Origin: a bacterium
Lineage (GTDB): Bacteria; Planctomycetota; UBA1135; UBA2386
Direction of reading: 5' to 3'
Length of the DNA stretch: 64,000 bases
NCBI GenBank assembly: GCA_030432695.1
Contig: JAUILN010000002.1
Location: forward strand, 806,001-870,000
In this document: one piece after another, positions 44,853 to 53,041 of the stretch
How positions within the stretch are numbered: position 1 is the first letter of the stretch
Layout: the number at the start of each line of letters is the position of its first letter
Made by a program: the position numbers and the translations under genes
The notes under the pieces: generated by a model
The model's input: the letters and a program-made list of their open reading frames with translations, nothing else
Told to the model about the DNA's origin: nothing
The model's database searches: none

Positions 44853-47294
44853 ATGAACCGCATCACGTCCCGAACCGCCCGCCGCGCCGTCTGCGCGGCC
44901 TCTCTCGCCACAGTCCTCGCCGCCCCGGCCCTGCACGCGCAGGCGGTCTCCGCCTACCACGACGCCGATCTGGCGACCCACCTGAGCAACGAGGCGACCC
45001 TCAGCGGTCAGGGCTACCGGCCGATCGACATCACGATCTACGGCACCAACGCGAACCCGCTGTTCGCCGCGGTCTGGGTGCAGCGCGCCGGGCCGGCCTT
45101 CCAGGTGTTCGAGAACCTGACCGCCGCGCAGTACCAGAACCTCATCAATGCCAACTGCGCCAACTGGTCGCTGCAGTCGCTGTCGGTGATGGGCACCGCC
45201 GGCAATCCGCGCTTCGCCGGCATCTTCGAACAATCCAACTCCGGCTGCTACGCGCGCCACGGCCTCGACTCCGACGGCCTCAACGACGAGATCACGCTGG
45301 CCCGCGACGGTGGCTGGCGCATCGCGTCCGTCGACGTCTACGGCACCTCCGGCGACACGCGCTACGCGGTCTCCTTCGAGCCGAACCCCGAGGGCTTCGC
45401 GCAGGGCTACTTCTACGCCAACGGCACGAACGGCTACCAGTCGCTCAGCGAGGCGATGGATCAGCACTGGGCTCATTGCCGCCACATCGGCTTCAACGAC
45501 GACAGCTCGCGCTTCCTACCAGTCTGGGAAGACTCGTCGGTCGGCAACTGGGTCACGCACCACGACATGACCGCGGCGCAGTACCAGACCCAGTTCGATA
45601 CCTACGCGCAGAGCAATTGGTATCCGATCGAGATCTCGGCTTCGGGCAACGGCTCGTCGCGCCGCTTCGCCGCGGTGTGGGCCGGACGTGACCTGCCGCG
45701 CACCCGCCAATGGAGCATGAGCGGCCAGGCGGTTCCGGAGCTGTTCCCGTTCGACGTCTGGGTGCAGAACCACATGCAGACCACCGGCACCCGCGCCGCG
45801 GCGCTCGCAGTGGTGAAGGACGGCGAGCTCAAGCTGGCGCGCGGCTACACCTGGGCCGAGGCCGGTTACCCGCAGACCCAGCCGACCAGCCGGTTCCGCA
45901 TCGCGTCGTGCACCAAGCCGCTGACCAGCATCCTGATGCACCGCGCGTTCCAGAACGATCCGGGCGTGTCGCCGGGCTCGCTGATGGGCGGCTTCTTCGG
46001 CAACCCGAACTTCGCCGACAACCGTTCGCAGAACATCACCGTCGACCACCTGCTGAGCCACCGCGGTGGCTGGGACCGCACCGAGAACGGCAGCAACTAC
46101 GACCCGATGTTCATCGACACCACCGTGTCGAGCTCGCTGGGCGTCCCGCTGCCGATCGACACCACCGACATCCGCACCTACATGCAGGGCCGGTTCCTCG
46201 ACTTCACGCCCGGCACCGACCGGGAGTACTCGAACTACGGCTTCAGCCTGCTGGGTCGCATCCTCGAGCTGCGCAACCCGGGCAAGACCTATCAGCAGGT
46301 CCTGCAGCAGCAGATCTTCTCCAAGCTCGGCATCACCCGCGCGGTGATCGGTGGCTCGCTGCGCAACCAGAAGCTGAACGACGAGGTCGAGTATCACCCT
46401 GGCGTGCTCGGAATCGCGCGGAGCGTCCGCTCGGACTCTCGCCCCTGGGTCGCGTCGATCTACGGCGGTTGGAACCAGGAGAACTTCGACTCGCACGGCG
46501 CCCACGTGATGTCGGCGCCGGACTTCGCCAAGGTTCTCGGCGCGTTCGACATGGCGCCGTTCAACCCGCTGCTCGGCACTCCCTGGACCGACCACATGTG
46601 GAGCGACGTGGCCGGCAACGGCTCCTGGCGCCGCGGCTGGTTCCGGACCTCGGGCAACACCGCGACCGGCACCGTGGAGATCAACTGGCACAATGGGGCA
46701 CTGTCCGGCACCCGCACGCTGGTGGCTCGCCGTCGGGACGGCATCTCGTTCGTGCTGTTCACCAACAGCGACGCGACGATCGGCAGCGGCACCGCGGTGG
46801 CCCTGAGCGACGTGGCCGAGAGCGTCCGCGCCTGGCCGTCGCACGACCTGTTCCCCTCGGTGGGTCTGCCGGGCTTCGAGACCATCGACGATCTTATGGC
46901 GCCCTACGGCAGCTCCTGCCCGTCGACCGCCGGCACCCCGCGGTTCACGACTGGCGGCTCGGCAGTCATCGGCAGCCGGATGACGATGCAGGTGAGCAAC
47001 GCGCCGGCGGGAGTGCCGGCCTTCCTGGTGCTCGGCCTGGGTCGCCTGAACCTCGACCTGCGGGGCCTCGGCGCTCCGGGCTGCAGCAAGCTGGTCGACG
47101 ACATCGACGCGGTGTCGACGATCACCGGCCGCAGCGGCACCGCCGACCAGACCTTCAGCATCCCGCTGGACCCGTCGCTGGTCGGCAACCACCTGTTCGC
47201 GCAGTGGTTCCTCCTCGACAGCGCAGCCAACAGCCTGGGCCTGGTCGGCACCAACGGCGTCGACGTCCGCTTCGGCGGCGTGGTCGGCGACTGA
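44853..47294 (+). CDS. Exported protein: tandem-repeat domain plus beta-lactamase-fold serine hydrolase
   Basis: ATG 44853 gives 813 residues with a signal peptide (SLATVLAAPALHAQ). Residues 33-285 contain about five repeats of a 45-residue unit (GYRPIDITIYGTNANPLFAA, WSLQSLSVMGTAGNPRFAG, GWRIASVDVYGTSGDTRYAV) of the BTRD1 type found in polyglycine hydrolases. Residues 290-650 are a class C beta-lactamase/DD-peptidase fold: SxxK as SCTK near residue 351, YxN in YSNYGFSLLG and an HNG motif near LSGTRTLV. The last 130 residues form a beta-rich domain often seen in secreted planctomycete proteins. It may be a peptidase or esterase for extracellular polymers. Convergent with the sigma factor gene across palindrome copy 4. 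Confidence 0.85.
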   Translation: MNRITSRTARRAVCAASLATVLAAPALHAQAVSAYHDADLATHLSNEATLSGQGYRPIDITIYGTNANPLFAAVWVQRAGPAFQVFENLTAAQYQNLINANCANWSLQSLSVMGTAGNPRFAGIFEQSNSGCYARHGLDSDGLNDEITLARDGGWRIASVDVYGTSGDTRYAVSFEPNPEGFAQGYFYANGTNGYQSLSEAMDQHWAHCRHIGFNDDSSRFLPVWEDSSVGNWVTHHDMTAAQYQTQFDTYAQSNWYPIEISASGNGSSRRFAAVWAGRDLPRTRQWSMSGQAVPELFPFDVWVQNHMQTTGTRAAALAVVKDGELKLARGYTWAEAGYPQTQPTSRFRIASCTKPLTSILMHRAFQNDPGVSPGSLMGGFFGNPNFADNRSQNITVDHLLSHRGGWDRTENGSNYDPMFIDTTVSSSLGVPLPIDTTDIRTYMQGRFLDFTPGTDREYSNYGFSLLGRILELRNPGKTYQQVLQQQIFSKLGITRAVIGGSLRNQKLNDEVEYHPGVLGIARSVRSDSRPWVASIYGGWNQENFDSHGAHVMSAPDFAKVLGAFDMAPFNPLLGTPWTDHMWSDVAGNGSWRRGWFRTSGNTATGTVEINWHNGALSGTRTLVARRRDGISFVLFTNSDATIGSGTAVALSDVAESVRAWPSHDLFPSVGLPGFETIDDLMAPYGSSCPSTAGTPRFTTGGSAVIGSRMTMQVSNAPAGVPAFLVLGLGRLNLDLRGLGAPGCSKLVDDIDAVSTITGRSGTADQTFSIPLDPSLVGNHLFAQWFLLDSAANSLGLVGTNGVDVRFGGVVGD

Positions 47295-47309
47295 CCCGCC
47301 CCCCGCGTT

Positions 47310-47346
47310 TCTGTCGTAGTCGGTGCCAGGCACCGACCACGACAGA
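47310..47346. repeat. 37-bp palindromic repeat, copy 4
   Basis: Same design as the others: TCTGTCG...CGACAGA ends and core CGGTGCC-A-GGCACCG, with one arm mismatch at the same position as in copy 1. It sits in the 68-base gap between convergent genes, 15 bases after one stop and 16 bases before the other, as expected for a bidirectional transcription barrier. Confidence 0.85.
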
Positions 47347-47362
47347 CTCTGCGCGCGAAAGG

Positions 47363-47986
47363 TCAGGCGCCGCCGAGCAGCCTGGCGAGTTCGCCGCTGC
47401 GCAGGCGCTTGAGGGTCTGCGCGAGACGACCGACCGCGCGCTGGAAGCGCATGCGGGCGGCATCGGGCGCCACCCCGAGCCGCTCGCCGATGTCGGCGAA
47501 CTCCAGGCCGTCCCATTGGCGCAGCAGCACGATCTCGCGGTCCTCGGCGGCCAGCAGCTCGAGCGCGAGCCGGACCCAGGCGCGCTGCTCGTTGCGGTCC
47601 GCGGCAGCGCTCGGCTGCGTCACGTCGGCCTGCAGCTGCACGACCGACTGCGAGCCCGGTAGATCGCGCTCCCGCCGCGCGTCGCGCTTGGCCCGCCAGG
47701 CATCGCGGACCTGCTTGCGGATCGTGTTCTCGACGATCCGTAGCAACAGCGCGCGGTAGTGCTCCACGTCGTCGACGGTGAAGCGCGGTCCATGGCGGAG
47801 CACGTCCACCATCGCCTGCTGCACCACGTCGTCGGCATCGGCACGCGCGCCGAGCACGTCCCCCATCCGCGCCCGCACCTGCTGCCGGATCCACGGCAGG
47901 TGCCGGGCCATGAGCTGTTCGATCGCCGCTCCATCACCGGAGTGCCACCGCCGCAGCAGGATCAGGGTCTCCGGATCGTGACTCAC
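47363..47986 (-). CDS. ECF-type sigma factor paired with kinase
   Basis: GTG 47986 overlaps the kinase stop by four bases (GTGA) and gives 207 residues. Region 2 is seen in the HLPWIRQQVRARMGDVL and DADDVVQQAMVDVLRHG segments, with the polar helix EHYRALLLRIVENTIRKQVRD. Region 4 is in REIVLLRQWDGLEFADIGER and VAPDAARMRFQRAVGRLAQT. This Asp-Asp-Val-Val-Gln type is typical of planctomycete ECF groups that occur next to Ser/Thr kinase genes. The likely mechanism is activation of the sigma factor by phosphorylation, replacing an anti-sigma factor; for this pair it is inferred from gene order. Confidence 0.9.
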   Translation of the reverse strand: MSHDPETLILLRRWHSGDGAAIEQLMARHLPWIRQQVRARMGDVLGARADADDVVQQAMVDVLRHGPRFTVDDVEHYRALLLRIVENTIRKQVRDAWRAKRDARRERDLPGSQSVVQLQADVTQPSAAADRNEQRAWVRLALELLAAEDREIVLLRQWDGLEFADIGERLGVAPDAARMRFQRAVGRLAQTLKRLRSGELARLLGGA

Positions 47987-50946
47987 CGTCGCTCCCCCCC
48001 CGTGCCGGACCGCTGTGCCGCCTCGATGGTCTGGATCGCCGCCTCGATCCGGCTCCGGTAGATCGGCGTGGTCGAAGCGCCGGGCGGCAACACCGTCAAC
48101 GCCTCGCGCAGCGTCGCGAGCGCGCCGTCCAGATCGCCGGACTCCCCCTGCAGCGAACCGAGGATCTGCAGCGCTGGCCCGTTGCGCCGCTGCGACACCT
48201 CGACCGCCTTCTTCGCGGCGTCCAACGCGTCCGGGATGCCGTCGATGCCGAGTTCCTTGCGCAGCGCCCAGGCCAACAGCCGCCACGCATCCGGCGACTC
48301 GGGTGCCGCCCGGGTCCACGCCTCGCAATGCCGACGCGCCGCGGTGGCGTCAGCGCCGAGCAGGGCAACCAGGGATTCGTTGGCCTGCGGCAGGGTCGGC
48401 TCCAGCTCCAGGGCCCGCTCGAGATGCGCCTTCGCCTCCTCACGCGCGCCGCGTCGGATCAGCGAGTTGGCGAGGTTGGTGTGGGTCTTGGCCTGGTCGG
48501 GACGCAGCTCCAGCGAGCGTCGATAGGCGACGATCGCCGCCTCGTCGTCGCGCAGCGCCGATTGACACGTGCCGAGGCTGTAGAACACCGCCGCCTCCTC
48601 GGGTTGGAGTTCGGTCGCCTTCTGCAGCAGCGGCAGCGCCTCGGCAGCCTGGCCCTTGGCGAGGAACGCCCGCCCGCGCACGTAGAGCGCGACCGCCTGC
48701 TCGGGATCCTCGGCCAGCACCTGTGCGGTCCGCTCCAGCGCCTCATCGACCCTGTCGCGCCGCATGAGCAGCTCGGTCCACAGCGCCCGCGCGTCGACGT
48801 CTCGGGGGCGCAGGGCAAGCGCCCGGGTCACCGCCTCGTCGGCGCCCTCGAGATCGTCGACCGAGAGACGCAGCCGCGCGAGGTCGATCGCCAGGGACAG
48901 CGACCTCGGGAACCTCTCCAGCTGCGCCGTCGCGAAGCGGATGCCCTGCTCGAAGCGCCCCAGCTCCTGGTAGCAGCGCGCCAGGTTGCCGGCCGCGCGT
49001 TCGAAGTCGGGGTCGATCGAGAGGGTCTTCTCCAACAGCGGCACCGCGCGCTCCAGTTCGCCAAGCTCGCACGCCGCGAACGAGATCCAGAACCACGTCG
49101 CCGCCCGATCGCTCCATAGTCGCTCGGCCGCGGCGGTCGCCGCCTCGATCGCCTCCAGGTCGCCGACGTGCGCCGCGGCATGCAGCCACTGGTCGTTGTA
49201 GGCCGGCCGCGCCCGCTCGGAGGTCAGCACCGCGCGCTGCATCCACCGCAGCCCGTCGACGAACGCCGGCTTCTCGCCGGCGTGGCCGTCCTCGATCGCG
49301 CCGTGGCCGGCAAGGAAGGCATCGAAGCCGACCGGACTGGCGGGTAGGCCCGCGGCCGCCTGCTCGGCCTCGTCGGGTCGGCCGATCCGTCGCAGCAGCG
49401 ACGCGAGACGCCGCCGCAACGCCACGCTTTGGGCTACCACCTCGCGGTGGCGGTCGAGTTCGGCCACCGCCGCGGCATCGCCCTGCTTGCGCGCCACCGC
49501 CGACAGACCCGCGACACCCTCCTCACTCCGCGGATCGATCTCCAAGATCGCCTCGAACGCCTCGTGTGCCGACGTCAGCCGTCCCTCGCCCACCTCGAGG
49601 AAGCCGGTCGCGAGCAGCTCGTCGATCCGCTCGTCGCGCAGCGTGCGCGCGCCGACGTCGGCGACCTCCGACTGCTCCCAGTTCTGCCACCACAGCACCG
49701 CGATGATCGGCACTGCCACGCACGGCAGCAGCACCGCGGCAGCCTTCCACGGCTCGCGTCGCACCCATCGCGCGGCCCGCGCCAGCCGCGTCACCGGCCG
49801 TGCCCCGATCGCCTCGCCCCGTAGGAAGGCCCGCAGGTCCCGCGCCAGTTCCCCGCCGTCGGCGTAGCGGCTTCCGACATCCTTGTGCAGCGCCTTCTGC
49901 ACGATCGCCACCACGTCACGCGGAACCGCCGGGTTGAGTCGATCGGCGTCCGGCGGTTCGTAGCGGTCGATGCGCGCCATGATCTCCGGCGTGCTGCGAC
50001 CGTCGAACGCCCTTCTGAGGGTCAGCAGTTCGAACAGCGTCGAGCCGAGCGCGAACACGTCGGCCGACGGTCCGATCTTCCCACGCTCGCCGCGGACCTG
50101 TTCGGGCGCCATGTACTGCGGCGTGCCCGGCGCGTCGCCGGTCTGCGTCACCCCCGGCGTATCGTCGCTCCGCGCCAACCCGAAGTCGGTGAGCATCGCC
50201 CGACCCTCGACGGTGATCAGCACGTTGCCCGGCTTGACGTCGCGATGCACGATGCCGGCCTCGTGAGCGGCCGCGAGTCCCTCGGCGACCTGCGCCACGA
50301 GGTCCACGACCGCGCGCACGTAACCGGTCGGCCGCAGCCGAGTCGACGAACCGCTCGGCGGCTCGACCGTCTCGAAGACCTCGAGTCCGGCCTCGCGGGT
50401 CGCCTGTTCCAGACTCGCCTCAGAGAGCCGAGCCGGATCCGCACCGCGCAGCCGTTCGAGTACCTGACCGAGCGACGGCGCACGCACCAGCTCCATGACC
50501 AGGTGGAAGATCCCCTCGCGCCCCCCGGCGCTGTGCACCGGGACGATGTTCGGGTGCCGCAACGCCGCGGCCAGCTCGGCCTCGCGCCGGAATCGCACCA
50601 GGGCACTGGCCCCCACCCCACCGAGGCCCGATCCCAGGACCTTCACCGCGACCGCCCGCCGCAGCGCCGTGTCGAAGCCCTCGTAGACCACCCCCATCCC
50701 ACCACGCCCGATCTCGCGGCGCAGCTCCAGGCCTTCGATCTGCGGCAGACGCACCGGCGGTACCTCGGGTTCGGCCGACGGCTCCGCCGCGAGCATCGGT
50801 TCGAGCAGCTCGCGCACGCCGTCCCGCGTGCCGAGATCGCGAGTCCGGTCGGTGGACGACCCCGAGTCGGCGGAGTCCTGTTCGAGGAACAGCTCGAGGG
50901 CGTCCTCGAGGTCACGCATCCGCTCTTCGCGGGGATCGTCGGTCAT
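47983..50946 (-). CDS. Ser/Thr protein kinase with TPR repeats
   Basis: ATG 50946 gives 987 residues. The kinase domain (about 75-355) has the glycine loop GRGGMGVVYEG, Lys in AVAVKVLGSG, HRDVKPGN, LTDFGLAR and GTPQYMAPEQ. A membrane helix (WKAAAVLLPCVAVPIIAVLWW, about residues 393-413) follows, and the rest is built of TPR units: GFLEVGEGRLTSAHEAFEAI, RAAGNLARCYQELGRFEQGI, AVALYVRGRAFLAKGQAAEA, AKTHTNLANSLIRRGAREEA and more. TPR arrays usually bind partners, here outside the membrane. It partners with the sigma factor downstream by overlapping genes, and is 10 bases after the dCMP deaminase gene. Confidence 0.94.
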   Translation of the reverse strand: MTDDPREERMRDLEDALELFLEQDSADSGSSTDRTRDLGTRDGVRELLEPMLAAEPSAEPEVPPVRLPQIEGLELRREIGRGGMGVVYEGFDTALRRAVAVKVLGSGLGGVGASALVRFRREAELAAALRHPNIVPVHSAGGREGIFHLVMELVRAPSLGQVLERLRGADPARLSEASLEQATREAGLEVFETVEPPSGSSTRLRPTGYVRAVVDLVAQVAEGLAAAHEAGIVHRDVKPGNVLITVEGRAMLTDFGLARSDDTPGVTQTGDAPGTPQYMAPEQVRGERGKIGPSADVFALGSTLFELLTLRRAFDGRSTPEIMARIDRYEPPDADRLNPAVPRDVVAIVQKALHKDVGSRYADGGELARDLRAFLRGEAIGARPVTRLARAARWVRREPWKAAAVLLPCVAVPIIAVLWWQNWEQSEVADVGARTLRDERIDELLATGFLEVGEGRLTSAHEAFEAILEIDPRSEEGVAGLSAVARKQGDAAAVAELDRHREVVAQSVALRRRLASLLRRIGRPDEAEQAAAGLPASPVGFDAFLAGHGAIEDGHAGEKPAFVDGLRWMQRAVLTSERARPAYNDQWLHAAAHVGDLEAIEAATAAAERLWSDRAATWFWISFAACELGELERAVPLLEKTLSIDPDFERAAGNLARCYQELGRFEQGIRFATAQLERFPRSLSLAIDLARLRLSVDDLEGADEAVTRALALRPRDVDARALWTELLMRRDRVDEALERTAQVLAEDPEQAVALYVRGRAFLAKGQAAEALPLLQKATELQPEEAAVFYSLGTCQSALRDDEAAIVAYRRSLELRPDQAKTHTNLANSLIRRGAREEAKAHLERALELEPTLPQANESLVALLGADATAARRHCEAWTRAAPESPDAWRLLAWALRKELGIDGIPDALDAAKKAVEVSQRRNGPALQILGSLQGESGDLDGALATLREALTVLPPGASTTPIYRSRIEAAIQTIEAAQRSGTGGERR

Positions 50947-50956
50947 GCCACGTCGA

Positions 50957-51463
50957 TCATCCCGCCTGAGGCGATCCCGGGGAAGCCGGCGCGACGAACC
51001 GCGGGTCGGCCGGCCCCTCCACCTCCTGGACCTCGACGCCGTGCGCCCGCAGGTAGCTCACTCCGTTGGCACCGAGGTATCCACCGGCCACCACCAGCAC
51101 CCGGGAGATGCCGGCGTGGTGCAGCAGCTTGGCGCACAGCGTGCAGGGCTCGCCGGTGACGATCAGCCACGCACCCCGCGTCGGCACCCCATTGGCGGCC
51201 GCATTGCAGATCACGTTCATCTCGGCGTGGTGGCAGCCGACCTCCATCCGCTCGCCGGACGGCACCCCCAGGGTGTCGCGCAAGCACTCCTCCCCGCCGC
51301 ACAGCCGCCCGCCACTCCGCGGTCCGCCATTGTAGCCGTCCATCAGCACCACGTTGCGGGTCGGATCGACCAGCAATGCACCGAACTTCCGTCGCGGACA
51401 GTTCGACGCCTTGGCCAATGCCAGACACTGCTCGATGCGGATCGCGACGTGCTTCGGCTTCAC
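50957..51463 (-). CDS. Deoxycytidylate deaminase (dCMP deaminase)
   Basis: GTG 51463 opens 168 codons. The zinc site of the cytidine/deoxycytidylate deaminase family is complete: CHHAEMN with the catalytic Glu and EPCTLCAK with the two cysteines. The N-terminal stretch CPRRKFGALLVDPTRNVVLM and LMDGYNGGPRSG matches dCMP deaminases, which convert dCMP to dUMP for thymidylate synthesis; the Cys/His pair in LCGGEECLRD is also typical. The gene lies between the FKBP gene (31 bases away) and the kinase (10 bases away), so it is in a mixed operon whose parts have no evident common task. Confidence 0.9.
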   Translation of the reverse strand: MKPKHVAIRIEQCLALAKASNCPRRKFGALLVDPTRNVVLMDGYNGGPRSGGRLCGGEECLRDTLGVPSGERMEVGCHHAEMNVICNAAANGVPTRGAWLIVTGEPCTLCAKLLHHAGISRVLVVAGGYLGANGVSYLRAHGVEVQEVEGPADPRFVAPASPGSPQAG

Positions 51464-51494
51464 GGCGCGAGGGTAGCCGCCGAACCCCGACGAA

Positions 51495-52466
51495 TCACTC
51501 GATCTCGACCAGCTCGATACGCAGCGTGAGGTCGGTCCCTGGTGGGATGTTCGGGCCGGCTCCGCGCTCGCCGTACGCCAGCTCGCTCGGGATCGCGACG
51601 TGGAAGATGGCGCCGGCCTCCATCAACTGCAGTGCCTCCTTCATGCCCGGAACGAGCCGGTCCATCAGCAGTGTGCGACGCCCCTCCTGCGTGCGGTCGA
51701 CCACCTCGCCCGTCGGGCCCCACATCGTGTAGCGCACGACCACCGGGCCCTTCTCGCCGGGGCGGGCGCCATCGCCCTTGCCGGCACGGACCTGCTGATA
51801 GACCAGCCCCGACCCGGTGCGGACCTCGCCGTCCCAGGGTCGCGGCGGGATGTCCACCAGGCCACGCGGCCGCTCGGTGGTGACCTTGGTGTAGACCTCG
51901 ACCTCGGCGTGGCGACGGAACCAACGGATCCGCAGGTGGGAGCGACCGAGCTGGCGCGAATCGGGGACGAAATCGACGCGCAGCTGCGGATCGACGGCCT
52001 GCTCGTCATCCAGATCGGTCACCGGCAACGGGATCGCGAAGTCGAAGGGAGTCACGACTCCTTCGCCGGGGAAGCTCTCCAGCTCGCGCGCCCGCTCGGC
52101 GCTCAACAGCGTCAGGAACCACTCACCCTCACCGGACCGGCGGAGGCCCACACGGTGCAGGCCCGCCGGGACCTCGGCGCCACCGACCCGCAGCGGCACG
52201 TTGGTGTCCAGGTTCGCATGGCCGTCCCCGCCGAACTGGAACGCGGTCGCACCTGCCCCGGCGAGGACCTCGTCGAAGCGCTCCTTCCAGATCGACGGCG
52301 TGTATTCGAAGGCGACGTCGACCCGCGGCCTGGCGTCGCCGCGGATCCGGTAGCGCGCCTGAACGCGCTCGAGGCTCGACGTGGTCACCACCGGCTGGGC
52401 GGCGAGGGGCGCGAGGACGAGGAAGGGAAGGAGCACCGCGGTGCGGATCGGGCTGGGTGAGGTCAT
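51495..52466 (-). CDS. Exported FKBP-type peptidyl-prolyl isomerase with N-terminal extra domain
   Basis: ATG 52466 gives 323 residues with a signal peptide (TAVLLPFLVLAPLAAQ). Residues 35-210 form a beta-rich domain resembling DUF2911 (VDVAFEYTPSIWKERF, NVPLRVGGAEVPAGLHRVGL, DFAIPLPVTDL). Residues 225-323 are an FKBP domain: VYQQVRAGKGDGARPGEKGP, VVRYTMWGPTGEVVDRT, LVPGMKEALQLMEAGAIFHV, IPSELAYGERGAGPNIPPGT and LTLRIELVEIE. The residues of the active site (Tyr, Asp-like, Phe/Trp) are mostly kept. It should catalyse proline isomerisation of exported proteins; the extra domain is an uncommon partner. Divergent from the VOC gene. Confidence 0.85.
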   Translation of the reverse strand: MTSPSPIRTAVLLPFLVLAPLAAQPVVTTSSLERVQARYRIRGDARPRVDVAFEYTPSIWKERFDEVLAGAGATAFQFGGDGHANLDTNVPLRVGGAEVPAGLHRVGLRRSGEGEWFLTLLSAERARELESFPGEGVVTPFDFAIPLPVTDLDDEQAVDPQLRVDFVPDSRQLGRSHLRIRWFRRHAEVEVYTKVTTERPRGLVDIPPRPWDGEVRTGSGLVYQQVRAGKGDGARPGEKGPVVVRYTMWGPTGEVVDRTQEGRRTLLMDRLVPGMKEALQLMEAGAIFHVAIPSELAYGERGAGPNIPPGTDLTLRIELVEIE

Positions 52467-52570
52467 GATCGGGGCGCGCCCTGTGGGAGCCGCCTGCCGA
52501 CGGTTGCCCTGCGCGAGTTTTCCGGTACGCCCCATATCACCCGATCCCCCATCGGCCGCCTGCATCCGCC

Positions 52571-53041
52571 ATGAGTTCCCCTCCGCTCCGCGCCCGCTAC
52601 GCGCACACCAACGTGGTATCCGACGACTGGCGCCGCCTCGTGTCGTTCTACGTCGACGTCTTCGGCTGCGAGCCGGTGGGGGTCGAACGCGACCACCACG
52701 GCGAGTGGATCCAGCGGGTCACCGGGATCCCGGACGCACGGATCCGCGGCGTACACCTGCGGCTGCCGGGGCATGGCGACGGCGGCCCGACCCTCGAGGT
52801 GTTCCAGTTCGACCGCAACGAGACGCGACCGGCGATCCGCCTCAATACGCCGGGCTTCGCCCACCTGGCATTCGAGGTCGACTCGATGGAGGCGGCTCGC
52901 GAACTGGTGCTGGCCCACGGTGGCGGTGAGGTCGGCGCGCAATGGACCAAGGCGGTGCCGGGTGAGGGCACCATCACGCTGATCTACATGACCGATCCCG
53001 ACGGCAACGTCGTCGAACTCCAGCAATGGGACCGAGGCTGA
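52571..53041 (+). CDS. Glyoxalase/VOC superfamily protein
   Basis: ATG 52571 gives 156 residues in the vicinal-oxygen-chelate fold. The first beta-alpha-beta unit starts with YAHTNVVSDDWRRLVSFYVD (metal-ligand His in the first strand). The second contains GFAHLAFEVDSMEAARELVL and ends with GTITLIYMTDPDGNVVELQQ, where the last Glu is the usual metal ligand. This is the pattern of small dioxygenase/isomerase-like VOC proteins; the substrate cannot be told. Its stop overlaps the ATG of the cupredoxin gene by one base (TGATG), so translation is coupled and it belongs to that operon. Confidence 0.85.
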   Translation: MSSPPLRARYAHTNVVSDDWRRLVSFYVDVFGCEPVGVERDHHGEWIQRVTGIPDARIRGVHLRLPGHGDGGPTLEVFQFDRNETRPAIRLNTPGFAHLAFEVDSMEAARELVLAHGGGEVGAQWTKAVPGEGTITLIYMTDPDGNVVELQQWDRG

